Source: Rosa chinensis
Lineage: Eukaryota > Streptophyta > Magnoliopsida > Rosales > Rosaceae
Direction of reading: 5' to 3'
Assembly: GCF_002994745.2 (NCBI RefSeq)
Contig: NC_037092.1
Span: 89,194,398 to 89,258,397 of the forward strand
DNA: 64,000 bases
Part shown: positions 53,799 to 63,990 of the stretch, one piece after another
Position numbering within the stretch: the first letter of the stretch is position 1
How the letters are laid out: every line of letters starts with the position of its first letter
Program-made: the position numbers and the translations under genes
The notes under the pieces: generated by a model
Told to the model about the DNA's origin: nothing
The model's input: only the letters and a program-made list of their open reading frames with translations
Databases searched by the model: none

Positions 53799-54748
53799 AG
53801 CAGCAGGTGTTGAAAGCACCTAAAGTACTTTTGGACTCTTCCCAGAAGCTGCTTTTTGCTTTTCAAAAAGAAAGGTGAAAAACATTTCACCTAAAGGAAT
53901 CTTCTTTTTCCTTATCCGACCTCCACCAGCAGGAGCACTCAGGAAAGCAAAAAATCACGGGGTTGTTCTGTACATTTTTATGTTTTGAATTCTAGTTTGA
54001 GTTCCACTCCCTATATAAAGAGCTTTAGTTTCATTTGTAAGGCATTCAAAAAAAGATAGACAGATTCTACTATCAAAAATCCTAGATAAGAAACTTGAGC
54101 AGAAGAGTCTTCTCTCAAGCAGTAAGAATGTCATAGTAGCAGTGTGCTCCTTCCTGTCTAGTGTGAAGTAGTGTGCTTTCATTACAAGTATCTGTAATCA
54201 TTCTCATGAATAGCTAAGCAGCTCCTTAGCTGTTTACCTGAGAATGAGGCTCTGAACTTTACTCTGTAAATTATGTTAAATAAATAATTTCAGATTGCTC
54301 ATCCACCTTGTCAATTATATTTTAGTTTGATGTTTTCAAAATTTATATTTGTTTCTGTCTTAAAATCCTGTACTATTTTTAGGCTATTTTTAGGCTTAGC
54401 CTTTCTATTTCTCGGAAAAAATTGACTCAGCTTAAGATAGAAACAAACAGCAGTGATTCCGCCTGTTAAAGTAACCGTTAGGCAGGGAGCCGTTAGGTGA
54501 AAAACTTGGGCATGTTGAAGGCTAGTTTTGTTTTTTTCAAAAGTATGAACAGAGTTTTCTAAGAAAAAGTAAAGGTTAAATATCCAAAAGTCAACATAGG
54601 ACATATTAGACACTAGTTTAGAAATGACTACCCTCATAGGTCTTTTCCTCAAAGATTTGTGTAAATGGGCACAATACAAACCTGTTGGTGCAAGTGGACA
54701 CAATACATGTGATTTCTGGGTAAACAGGAATTAACCCTTTTATTAAAG
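53799..54748 (+). promoter_or_regulatory. EVE copy 2 intergenic region with TATA box and poly(A) signal
   Basis: CTATATAAAG at 54011-54020 and AATAAA at 54279-54284, 268 bases apart. The flanks GTGTGAAGTAGTGTGCTTTC and GATTCCGCCTGTTAAAG are shared with copy 1. Homology ends near AACCCTTTTATTAA. Confidence 0.65.
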
Positions 54749-54808
54749 TCAATCGATTTTTCTTTAACATTAAAAGTAACTTCAATAGTTTTTCTATAAT
54801 TTTTATAG

Positions 54809-54999
54809 AGAGATTCTTACATAGGGCAAACATACCACGTGGTGGTGGGGTAGCCCAATCAAAATCCAAAATTTTTTAAATATATTCCGAAACTATCCTT
54901 ACTTATTAAAATAAAATACCCAAAACATCCCCTTGTATGTTCACTGATTGGACAGCCCTGCCAGCCACGTGGTACGTTTGCCCAACGTAAGAATTTCTC
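54809..54999. mobile_element. MITE, about 191 bp, with G-box in each terminal repeat
   Basis: Inverted ends of about 34 bases: left GATTCTTACATAGGGCAAAC ... CCACGTGG, right the complement with a few mismatches. Flanks TTTTTATA and TTTTTGTA may be an imperfect 8-base duplication. No coding capacity. Confidence 0.65.
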
Positions 55000-55108
55000 A
55001 TTTTTGTATTATAGGGAAGCAAAAGTCACAGGTTTAGCCTCTTTTTCTTCTCAAACTCCAACAAATTCTCTATTTTACAGCAATCTCTAAAATCTCCATA
55101 ACTCTTCC

Positions 55109-56422
55109 TTTTTTTTTATTTTTTATTATTAAGCCTCGTAAGAACGAGGTTATTTATTAATTAAGATAAAAAGGAGAGGGGGACAAACACCGAAACCTCT
55201 CATACAAAAAAGAGAAACCATTACTATCGAAATCGAAAATTAGGTAGGCCAAACCTATCTCTATTATAAAGATAATGAACAAAATCCGGAGACGTGTCCC
55301 ACCAAGTCATACCAGAAGATGAGGTGCCAAAACTTGCAAGGGCATCGGCTACTTGATTTCCTTCCCGATATATATGTGAGGAGCAAAAATGCATCATAGA
55401 AATCCAATGCAAACAATTCTTCCACAGCACACGAAGCTGCCAAGGAGCTAACATGGGAGAACGAAGAAGGTCTAGGACAATTTGAGAATCCACCTCTAAC
55501 CAAACATATTTCCAATCTCTCACCCAAGCAAGCTCAATTGCCTTAATGACCGCCATTACCTCTGCGGCAACTGAGCTAGGAATATCAAGAGAAGAAGAGA
55601 AAGCTCCAATAAAACAGCCTTGATCATTCCTGAAAACACCATCATAGCCTTCAACACCTAAACCTCTTCTCCAAGCGCCGTCGGTGTTAACCTTCACCCA
55701 TCCAGAAGGAGGAGGGTGTCAATTAACCTGAAGAACTCTAGGAGCTCTACGAGGATTACAACTAGCCCCAAAACACTTCAACACTCGAAGATCAACAATC
55801 GAGTTATTCATTATTCCCGTAACAAGGCGACTAGAAGCTTGAATATGCCCAACAATAAACCCACACACATTAATTGCATGAACCTCTACACCATCTAATC
55901 TGACCTTGTTTCTAGAGTTCCACATGAACCATAGAGCAGTAGTAAAAGCCACCACCCATAACTCCTTTAATTAAGCACTACGTCCAGCATGAAGGCCACA
56001 ATTGTAGACATTTAATATTGAACTAGGCAAAGCACCCAATTCAAATTTATTCAACAAAAAATGCCATATTGTTGAAGCAAAGGAGCAATTCAAAAAAAAA
56101 AAAAATGCTCAATAGATTCCACATTCTTGCAACAAAGACCACATCTAGAAGCAAGAGCAATACCCCTCCTTTGCAATAAATCCTCAGAAAGAACACGGCC
56201 ATGTAAGACCCTCCATGTCAACAAAGACATACGGGGTGTAATGAATATCGACCAAATAGACTTACCCCATGACGTAGAATGAGCATGTGGTCTTAGAAAT
56301 TGAAAAGAGTTCTTTGCAATAAGCTTACCAGACAATGATGTAGACCAAATAAGCTCATCGGTGGCTAAAGGATCAGAAGCAATGGGAACCTGCTCAATAA
56401 GGTCACAAAGACCTCGGAAGGG
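55109..56422 (-). mobile_element. 5'-truncated LINE (L1-type) with 17-bp target duplication
   Basis: On minus it reads zinc-binding RT tail, RNase H, 3' UTR, poly(A). Target copies ATCTCCATAACTCTTCC (55092-55108) and ATCTCCATAATTCTTCC (56423-56439) differ at one base. Only the last part of ORF2 is present, as is usual after incomplete reverse transcription. Confidence 0.85.
55224..55697 (-). pseudogene. LINE RNase H domain
   Basis: KVNTDGAWRRGLGVEGYDGV carries the first Asp, then AAEVMAVIKAIELAW, WLEVDSQIVLDLL and REGNQVADALASFG: the plant LINE RNase H pattern. It is in frame from MKVNTDG to FRFR. Confidence 0.85.
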
Positions 56423-56503
56423 ATCTCCATAATTCTTCCTTAAAATTTTAGAGATTGCTGTAAATGTAGGGAACTTTGTTTTCTCTTTCCTCACTATCCC
56501 CAA
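56090..56503 (-). pseudogene. LINE zinc-binding RT C-terminal region
   Basis: Contains DELIWSTSLSGKLIAKNSF, MSLLTWRVLHGRVLSEDLL and RCGLCCKNVESIEHFFF, the zf-RVT motif C-x2-C ... H. The first codons overlap the target-duplication flank, so the true LINE start is near 56422. Confidence 0.75.
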
Positions 56504-56599
56504 AATAGGGATAGTTATAGTGAATCTGTTGGAGCAAAATAGGCTTATATATCCCTAAAATAGAGAAAAATCAAAATATGGAGAACATGTTGGAGTTGC

Positions 56600-57600
56600 T
56601 CTAAAAGACGTCCACTCTATGCTACTTTTATGCTTCATGCACCGCTAAGATATTGCATTTTATTTTTGGAGGTGGTGAAATTGTTTTTTTTTTTTTCCTT
56701 TGCAAACTAGCTATATCCTCGTATCTTTACTTTTGTATGTGTTTTACAATAAACATGTGCATAACAAAGAGAAGAGGTGATGTGGTTTGTAAAAAATCGT
56801 GTGTCGATTTCACTTCTTTTTTGTTTTTTTTTTTTTAAAGATTATTGATATTTTATAAAAATCAGTTTATGATAGATGTAATCAAGGAAGCAAAGTGGCT
56901 CGAAGAACAACAGGCATTTTTTTTGTGAAAATTCATAGGTTTAGAGGTTAAAGGCTATTTCATATGGGGGAGATTTTAGAAGGAGAAGGATCATCATCAA
57001 AGATAAGAAAGCCACTGTTGCTTTTGGTTCTAGTTCTCTTCTGCTTCCTAAATGGGTCTATTCCTAGGGCCAAATGCATGTGGTCCTTCCTAAATGGGTC
57101 TATTCCTAGGGCCAAATGCATGTGATCCTCGTGCATGACAGGTTGGTTGAGAGGTCGAGTTTAATGACAGCAATTAAAGAGGTGGTTAATGCCATTATCT
57201 CGGAGACGCGTATCTGCACCCACAGATGCATGTCCGTCCAATTTAGCCGTCTAAAATGGAAGGCCTAGATGCAATTATGAATTTTAAGGTTCTGATACTT
57301 TAAGGCGCTCAAGGGGAACCAGATTTTTAGACTTTAAGATTACTCTATCCAAAAAAGAAAAAATAACAAACCGAAAACAAAAAAGAAAGCTTTAGGGTTC
57401 AAGTGCTCAGCACTTGCATGAAATTAATTAGTTTCCCAATTGCATCAGTTCAATGAGATCCCATGTAAAAATAATAATTGTTAGGACAAGTTCAATAAGA
57501 GAGATTGCATATCCTGATAAATTTTATCTTCGTCAAAAAAGAATGTAGTGGAAATTTTTTCCTACAAATTAATTCATGAATCTGTTAAACTTTCATTTAT
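56600..57600. other. Intergenic, no gene; 42-bp direct duplication
   Basis: AT-rich with several T runs. A 42-base unit (TTCCTAAATGGGTCTATTCC...) is repeated back to back from 57045 to about 57128. Nothing else recognised. Confidence 0.6.
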
Positions 57601-57752
57601 TTAACAATACTTTAATTCATGAGAAATTTTGAAAAATGACCAAGTTTTGGTCACCAATTTGATTTATAGCCTTGTTTTGTAAACGAGTTGAAATATAACC
57701 AAATGATAGTATAGAATGTCTTTATTACCCTTCATGAAAGATAAACAAAGTA

Positions 57753-57950
57753 ATGGAAGTTGATTATTTTTCTCTCCCCTCTCCATATTCATCTGATGCA
57801 TGCATGTATAATTTCAAACATGTGGCACACCACTATCTTGAGAAAGACAAAGCGTGCAGAAGACATTCTTGTGGAAACCGAGTGCAAATTGCTCATGCAG
57901 GCACAACGGCCAAACTAATGGTTGCTCTATTAATTATCTGCTGTGGATAA
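57753..57950 (+). pseudogene. Degenerate copy of the small ORF in the left arm
   Basis: Starts MEVDYFSLPSPYSSDACMYN like the right-arm ORF, then shifts frame after CRRHSC and loses the CSWLAAMLFTCT end. Confidence 0.6.
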
Positions 57951-58319
57951 TTGTGCTTATGGTCTGGGGTTGGTCTTAACAACCTCTTCCTTATCTTTTC
58001 TATCACTCCTACTTCTATTCTATAACGACAACCAATTTCTCGTATAATCAAAACCTAAACACTATCTCACTGATTTGAAACACAATCAAAGCTGTGTGTT
58101 CAAGGTATGTACATCAATGATCTCTTTGTTTTTCTTTTAAAGAAGTGGATTATATTCTCTTTGAATACCTACAAGATCTTCTGAGTTTTATCTTGTAAGT
58201 TTCTGTAATCCTCATCAAAGAAAGACAAAAGCCACGAAGAACAACAAATGAAGAACAAGAAAAAAAATACATAAAGAATAAACTAAAACCAAATTAATGA
58301 CAAAAGCCTTCCAAACATC

Positions 58320-58592
58320 CTAATCTTGAGGGCGAGGGAGCTCATCACTTTGAAGAACAGCAGAGAGAAATATAGCAGATTGGTTTGTGCAGGTGAATAA
58401 CATTGCAGCTAGCCAAGAACAACCATCAGTTTGGCCGTTGTCCCCTGCATGGGCAGCTGCGCTTGGTTTCTTACAAGAATGTCTTCTGCACCTTTTGTCT
58501 TTCTCAAGATAGTCGTGTGCCACATGTTTGAAATTATACATGCATGCATCAGATGAATACGGAGAGGGAAGAGAAAAATAATCAGCTTCCAT
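58320..58592 (-). CDS. Small conserved-looking protein, 90 aa, function unknown
   Basis: The minus strand reads MEADYFSLPSPYSSDACMYN ... a Lys/Arg/Cys-rich middle ... GQTDGCSWLAAMLFTCTNQS, then FLSAVLQSDELPRPQD and stop. I believe similar short plant proteins of unknown function exist, but this is from memory. It has a start, a stop and no lesion. The N-terminal half lies in the inverted repeat; the C-terminal half is unique. Its promoter side faces the intact RLP, about 320 bases away, so the two genes are divergent. Confidence 0.5.
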   Translation of the reverse strand: MEADYFSLPSPYSSDACMYNFKHVAHDYLEKDKRCRRHSCKKPSAAAHAGDNGQTDGCSWLAAMLFTCTNQSAIFLSAVLQSDELPRPQD

Positions 58593-58913
58593 TACTTTGT
58601 TTATCTTTCATGAAGGGTAATAAAGACATTCTATACTATCATTTGGTTATATTTCAACTCTTTTACAAAACAAGGCTATAAATCAAATTGATGACCAAAA
58701 CTTGGTCATTTTTCAAAATTTCTCTTAATTCATCACTTTTCTACGTACAATAAAATGCATCTTTCACGCATTTGTTCTTAAACAGTACATGCGATGGGGA
58801 CATGGAATATTAGTTGATTAATTCAATAATTTACAGCAGGACAGTCTATAAATACGTTCTTTCATCGTCTCCAAGTGCAAACCAGATTCATCAAACTAAA
58901 CGTTGGTTTTATT

Positions 58914-61607
58914 ATGGGGTTATCATCTCTATGTTTAGCATTTCTGTCAATATTTATCCTTTCAAAACTCGTCTTGTCACATCTTGTGGTGGCTGACATT
59001 TTGCAGTCATTTACTCCTCCTTGCCATGATGACGAGATCTCTGCCTTGCTGCAATTTAAGCAAAGTTTTGTCATTAACATGTCTGCTTCAGATTATGAAG
59101 GTGCTTATCCAAAGATTTCTTCATGGAAATCAAACAGCAATTGTTGCTCATGGGACGGGGTCGATTGTGATGAGGAGAGTCGTCATGTGATTGGACTTGA
59201 TCTTAGTAGCAGTTGTCTCTATGGCTCTATCAACTCCAACAGCACCCTCTTCCGCCTTGTTCATCTTGAGAGCCTCAACCTTGCTGACAATCATTTCGAT
59301 TCTCAAATTCCTCCTACTGTTAGGAACTTTCCAAAGCTCAGGTATCTCAACCTCTCTTACTCTGCCTTTTCTGGTCAAGTCCCGCGTGAAGTTTCACAAT
59401 TGACGAAGTTGTTATCCCTTGATCTATCTCACAATGGGGATATGTTTTTGAATGAAAAATTGTTAAGAAGCCTAGCTCAAAATTTAACTGGCCTAGAAAC
59501 ACTTGATCTTTCTTTCATTAATATATCATCCACAGTACCTAATACCTTGTCCAATTTGTCACATTTGACATCCCTCGTCCTAAATTCATGCGGCCTGTTC
59601 GGCAAATTACCATTTTCTCTTGGTAATCTCAGACATCTCATCTTTTTGGTGCTTTCAGATAATCAGTTCAATGGCCAGATTCCTTCTTCATTTGCGAATC
59701 TTACCCAACTCACATATCTTTCACTTGGGGAGAACCATATTAATGGCACTATCCCATGTTTTCTCGGAAATCTTACCCAGCTTGCAACACTTCGTCTTTA
59801 TTCAAATCAATTATCTGGTCCAATCCTATCTAGTTTAGGTAATCTTGGCAAACTTACTGTTCTAGATCTTAATTTCAATAAATTTCAAAGAGAGATTCCT
59901 GAGTCATTATTCAATGTAGCAAGTCTCAAGAGACTTCTTCTAGCTTATAATAATCTCAGTGGTACAGTGGAGTTCCTCAAATTTCTTAAGCTACCAAATT
60001 TAATATGGCTAGATCTATCTGGTAACAACTTGGATGTAATCACTGAAACCAGAACTATGAATGCATCCAACATTCCAAGGTTAATGTATCTAGGACTGGG
60101 TTCATGCAACATAAGAGAGTTCCCAAATTTCCTAAGATATCAAGATACATTAAGGTACTTGAACCTTTCTTGGAACGGAATGCATGGCCAAGTACCAAAA
60201 TGGATGTGGAACACAAGCAGAGAGTCTTTGGACTACTTGGACATTTCTCATAACCTCCTTTCAGGCTTTGACCAGCCTCCGGTTGTCCTTCCCTGGGTTG
60301 AACTACAGGGGCTAGATCTTTCGTTCAACAGGCTTAGTGGCCCTTTGTTGGTACCTTCGTTACAAAACATCCAATTCTATCACATTTCAAACAACGAATT
60401 AACTGGAGAAATTTCACCTTTGATTTGTAATGCGAGACATCTTCTTTCCCTTGATGTGTCAAATAACAGTTTGAGTGGTATGCTTCCGCGGTGTCTGGAA
60501 AACTCAAGTAAACTTATAGTTTTAAGTGCTGGAAACAATTATTTTCATGGCACTCTTCCTCACCTAGGCACCAATGGAAGCCGTTTGAGAATGATTGATG
60601 TCAGTCGTAATAAACTGCAGGGGAAATTACCGAGATCATTGGCGAATTGTTTGAAGCTCGAGTCTCTAGTTCTGTCGAGCAATAAGTTCGATGATGTATT
60701 CCCCGTTTGGTTGGGAGCTCTTTCAGAATTAAAAGTTTTGGCAATGAGGAATAGTGGGTTCCACGGTGCTATTCCGAGACATCAAAGCAATCATGATGGT
60801 TTCCCCAATCTGCGCATCCTTGATCTGTCTCAAAATAATTTTACCGGTCAGTTTGCATTTGAATTCATCCTCTCTGGAGAATCAATGAGAGGTATCCATC
60901 TAGAAGGATCCGAGTACATGACAACACTTGGAATCGATATTTATGAAAACAGCCATGATTGGTATTTGGAAGCTAGTTACAAACATGACCAATCAATGAC
61001 GCTGATGAATAAAGGTGTAGAGAGATACTTCCCACAGGTTCGTGAAGACTTTGTGATCATCGATCTGTCGAGCAATAGATTTGAAGGCAAGATTCCAGAA
61101 TTTATTGGGAACCTAAAGGGGCTTCGCTCACTTAATGTATCCAGTAACATTCTAAGTGGCCGAATCCCACCATCCTTGGGAAACTTGACAAATCTCGAAG
61201 CTTTGGCCCTTTCACATAACAACTTCTCGGGTGAGATCCCTCCATCACTGTTGCAGCTTTCATTCCTCCAACAATTCAGCGTCTCGCACAACAATCTCAC
61301 AGGTCGAATACCGGTTGGAAACCAGTTTAGTACCTTCGAAGTCACTTCATATGAGGGCAACCCAGGTTTGTGTGGAGTTCCATTGCCAAAGAAATGTTCA
61401 CGTTCTGAGGAGGGGCCTGAACTTCCACCTTCAACAGCAGAAGAAGAAGATGGAGTTGAATTGGATTGGAAATTTGCTGCGGCGGGGTTAGTGAGTGGGT
61501 TGGTGGTGGGAGTGGTTCTTGCAGACTTTGTGACCACGAGGTTCAGTGAGCGGTTCATTGAGATTGTTGCATTTCTGATCAGACTGATGAGAATGCCCAG
61601 AAGTTGA
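58914..61607 (+). CDS. Receptor-like protein (Cf-9/HcrVf type), intact
   Basis: About 897 residues from ATG 58914; an in-frame ATG at 58875 is less likely because the signal peptide begins at MGLSSLCLAFLSIFILSKL. Next come the LRR N-cap (CHDDEISALLQFKQSF ... CCSWDGVDCD), about 26 plant-type LRRs (LxxLxLSxNxFxGxIPxxL), a non-LRR island near residues 670-710 (GSEYMTTLGIDIYENSHDWY), further LRRs, an acidic stretch (PELPPSTAEEEDGVEL), one transmembrane helix (AAAGLVSGLVVGVVLADFV) and a short tail. There is no kinase. Such RLPs sit in the plasma membrane, bind ligands outside and signal through SOBIR1/BAK1 kinases; many confer pathogen resistance. No intron or lesion is seen. Confidence 0.93.
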   Translation: MGLSSLCLAFLSIFILSKLVLSHLVVADILQSFTPPCHDDEISALLQFKQSFVINMSASDYEGAYPKISSWKSNSNCCSWDGVDCDEESRHVIGLDLSSSCLYGSINSNSTLFRLVHLESLNLADNHFDSQIPPTVRNFPKLRYLNLSYSAFSGQVPREVSQLTKLLSLDLSHNGDMFLNEKLLRSLAQNLTGLETLDLSFINISSTVPNTLSNLSHLTSLVLNSCGLFGKLPFSLGNLRHLIFLVLSDNQFNGQIPSSFANLTQLTYLSLGENHINGTIPCFLGNLTQLATLRLYSNQLSGPILSSLGNLGKLTVLDLNFNKFQREIPESLFNVASLKRLLLAYNNLSGTVEFLKFLKLPNLIWLDLSGNNLDVITETRTMNASNIPRLMYLGLGSCNIREFPNFLRYQDTLRYLNLSWNGMHGQVPKWMWNTSRESLDYLDISHNLLSGFDQPPVVLPWVELQGLDLSFNRLSGPLLVPSLQNIQFYHISNNELTGEISPLICNARHLLSLDVSNNSLSGMLPRCLENSSKLIVLSAGNNYFHGTLPHLGTNGSRLRMIDVSRNKLQGKLPRSLANCLKLESLVLSSNKFDDVFPVWLGALSELKVLAMRNSGFHGAIPRHQSNHDGFPNLRILDLSQNNFTGQFAFEFILSGESMRGIHLEGSEYMTTLGIDIYENSHDWYLEASYKHDQSMTLMNKGVERYFPQVREDFVIIDLSSNRFEGKIPEFIGNLKGLRSLNVSSNILSGRIPPSLGNLTNLEALALSHNNFSGEIPPSLLQLSFLQQFSVSHNNLTGRIPVGNQFSTFEVTSYEGNPGLCGVPLPKKCSRSEEGPELPPSTAEEEDGVELDWKFAAAGLVSGLVVGVVLADFVTTRFSERFIEIVAFLIRLMRMPRS

Positions 61608-61805
61608 GTGATCAGACAATACATGTTCCTGTTTGTTGTTTGTTTGCTGTTTGCTTGTTTTGTTGAAGAAAGGCTTCTTGTTTGTTATGTGTAATAGATT
61701 TATACACGAGGTTTTGTAATATTAATGAATGAATAATTTTGGAATTTTTCTTGGAGGGTTCCGTAATTCTCGGTTTATAACTTCACGTTTGATACTAATC
61801 TTGAG

Positions 61806-62384
61806 TAGGGATGGCAATGGAGAGGGTAGGGTAAGGGGATTAAATTATCATCCCCATACCCGACTTCATTCTCCATCCCCTTACCCTCCAAAATCCCCGT
61901 AATAAAATACTGGGGATTCCCCGTCCCCATTGGGGATTAGGTCCTCATACCCGCCCCAATCTCCGTTAACAATATTACTAATTTATTATATAAAAATTTA
62001 TATAAATAATTATGGATTGTAAAATATGATGTTAAAATCAAACATTAAAATAAAATAATATTTCAATCAAGGAAAATTAACATGTTGATAAAGATCTTTT
62101 ATTAAAAGAATCTCTTTTTTTTTAACATATTTATTAACAGAATTTAAATATTGACAAAAAGATGAAGTTTACATAAATATTTATTTATAAATAATATCAA
62201 AAATATATATAATATATATATATATATATATTTCAGATAATTCTTATTGGGTGGGTATAAGGATAGAGATCAAAATACCATCCCCACCCCGTACCCGATT
62301 TCAAAATTCGAGTACTGGGGATCCCCATCCCCGAATTTCTCCCCGTTCGGGTCGAATACCCGATGGGGATTTTTGTCATCCCTA
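61806..62384. mobile_element. Non-autonomous hAT-like element, 579 bp, 8-bp TSD
   Basis: Ends TAGGGATGGCAA and TTGTCATCCCTA; flanks ATCTTGAG on both sides (61798-61805 and 62385-62392). The subterminal parts are rich in GGGGAT/ATCCCC, in inverted arrangement; the centre is AT-rich with a TA run (62213-62230). No ORF. Confidence 0.85.
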
Positions 62385-62392
62385 ATCTTGAG

Positions 62393-63007
62393 ATCAAAAA
62401 GAGGTATATGCACGTTTTAGATACAGGCAATTTCATGCATCAAATGCTATCAACCTTCCCAAATGTTCAAATAGATTTGCTATATGACCAGCTCGCTTGA
62501 GTTGAGCGAGGCAATGTATCATTCATCAAAGTAACTTGCGACACTGTTTATTTATTTTCATTACACAAGGGTTTTGTCAAATGAACTCAGCAACTAAAAT
62601 TCATCCCATGCTTTCCACCCATTACCCTTAAAACAAAAAAGGAAAAGAAAAAAAAGCCTGCAATACACCGGCCTCCTCTTCAAAGTTTCAGAACAACGAA
62701 ATTCACATTACCTAGCTATCGTTTTCCTTCCTCCATATGGGAATATTACAAGAACCATCTAAGGAAAATACAGTAGATTAGTCATATAGTTATTAAAATA
62801 TTTATATTTTCTTGATCATCAGAACAAAATAATGAGATACTAAGGCTTCAATGCAGCAACGTTGGTGGAGTGAACAAAAATTCTATATAGTCGGATCTAT
62901 TGAAGAGTATGTACATGAAGAAATACCCTGAACACTACTTTTTTTCTTGTTCAAGGACCCTAAAGCTCATTGAAGCACCAATATGTCACATCTGTTGAAC
63001 TCCATAG
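62393..63007. other. 3' flank of the unidentified gene, copy 2
   Basis: From about 62565 the sequence matches the 3' flank of copy 1 (from about 712), including GAGTATGTACATGAAGAAAT. The first 170 bases have no match in the window. Confidence 0.6.
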
Positions 63008-63990
63008 TCAAAAGGCATTAGCAGATTCACCTCGAGCATTTCCCTTGGCAGAAGTAACATTGATGTCACTGATAACTGGCTGGTGGATCACCACATTGTT
63101 GTTGATGATTACGGCACCCTCTTGAAGTTTACACTTTTTAAGATGAGATTCAGTGATTGAAGAGTTTCAGTAACCCCATTCTCAACAGGCAGCTCTTCCT
63201 TGTTGCAACTTGATGTTGATGAGAACTTGAGCAATGGTTCTGAGTACACAACCATCGCACTGCCAACTGATTCTGAATCCTGACTACAATCTGAACCATT
63301 TATCATACAACCACGAACGCCGTCCAAGGTGGAAGGATTATCAGCACAGATTGTGCTTCCATTCTCACTTTCAATTTCCATTCTATCATTTTCTAAAATG
63401 ATACCTGAAGTTTCGGCCACTACAACCATTTCTGATTCAACAGGCATAGATGCAGATGCAGAGGTCTTGTAATAAACAGTATTGTCAGGGGATCTTTTGG
63501 AAATAACAGTAGGCGCAGTATCAATATCATGGCTGTGGTTACCATTAGGATTGGTTGATGCGCAATGCTCCACAAAGACCACTCCGTCCACACTTCCAAT
63601 TTCCATGCTCTCATTTTCTATGACACCTGAAGCTTGTGGTTCAACGGGCACAGATGAAGATGGGGAGGTATTATTATATACTGTAATGTCATTATGTACT
63701 TTTGAAACAATGGCGGGATTGACTTCATGGCTGTGGAGATCATTAGAATGGCGTACTGTGCATTGCTCCACAAACTCCATTGTTGAACAAGGGATGTGAA
63801 GGGAGAGTGGATCCGTACTCATCACATTTTTTTCACAATTTTCATCTAACATATCATCCTCATATTCACTTGAATTAGTGATAGGATCATCTGCGGAAAG
63901 CAAATCCTCAGTTTCTGCGCTAAACAAGGGCCTCTGTCTGCTTCGTGAGAGGACATGGCTAGACACAACTTCATCAACAGAATGTAACCC
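63008..63990 (-). pseudogene. Unidentified host gene, copy 2 (frameshifted, cut by window edge)
   Basis: Reads through the position where copy 1 is shifted (EYEDDMLDENCEKNVMSTDP) and keeps the VIENESMEIGSVDG and IILENDRMEIESENG blocks. It lacks 19 bases near 63160 that copy 1 has, so the frame changes and stops early at 63109. The original stop is recognisable at 63008-63010. Because the two copies are damaged at different places, each explains the other. The upstream part lies beyond the window. Confidence 0.55.

Larger units (their letters stand above)
50418..54748 (+). mobile_element. Caulimoviridae-like endogenous pararetrovirus, copy 2 (5'-truncated)
   Basis: Starts inside the region before the protease (KEQAQENELQQSK) and ends with the same intergenic tail as copy 1. 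The movement and coat regions are absent. Compared with copy 1 it lacks the 819-bp CACTA element and has its own lesions: stops at 50728, 52026, 52062, 52965 and 53313, a two-base loss near 50900 and a compensating change near 51115. None of its stop codons is shared with copy 1. Not functional. Confidence 0.88.
55053..56599. mobile_element. Probable MITE (about 215 bp) interrupted by a LINE
   Basis: Outer ends AACTCCAACAAATTCTC and GAGAACATGTTGGAGTT are inverted copies. A second inverted pair, ACAGCAATCTCTAAAAT and ATTTTAGAGATTGCTGT, lies on either side of the LINE. Removing the LINE and one target copy leaves a palindromic element. No clear outer duplication was found. Confidence 0.45.
57605..58735. 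repeat. Large inverted repeat upstream of the intact RLP
   Basis: Left arm about 57605-57928 and right arm about 58430-58735 are near-identical in opposite orientation, around a 500-base centre. Shared text includes GACATTCTATACTATCATTTGG and its complement. The arms contain the small ORF described separately. The transcript of such a structure would fold into a long hairpin. Confidence 0.8.

Noticed and set aside
60977..61624. 215-codon ORF antisense to the RLP 3' end
   Set aside because: A shadow of the LRR coding sequence; a similar shadow exists over the pseudogene copy at 11784-12062.
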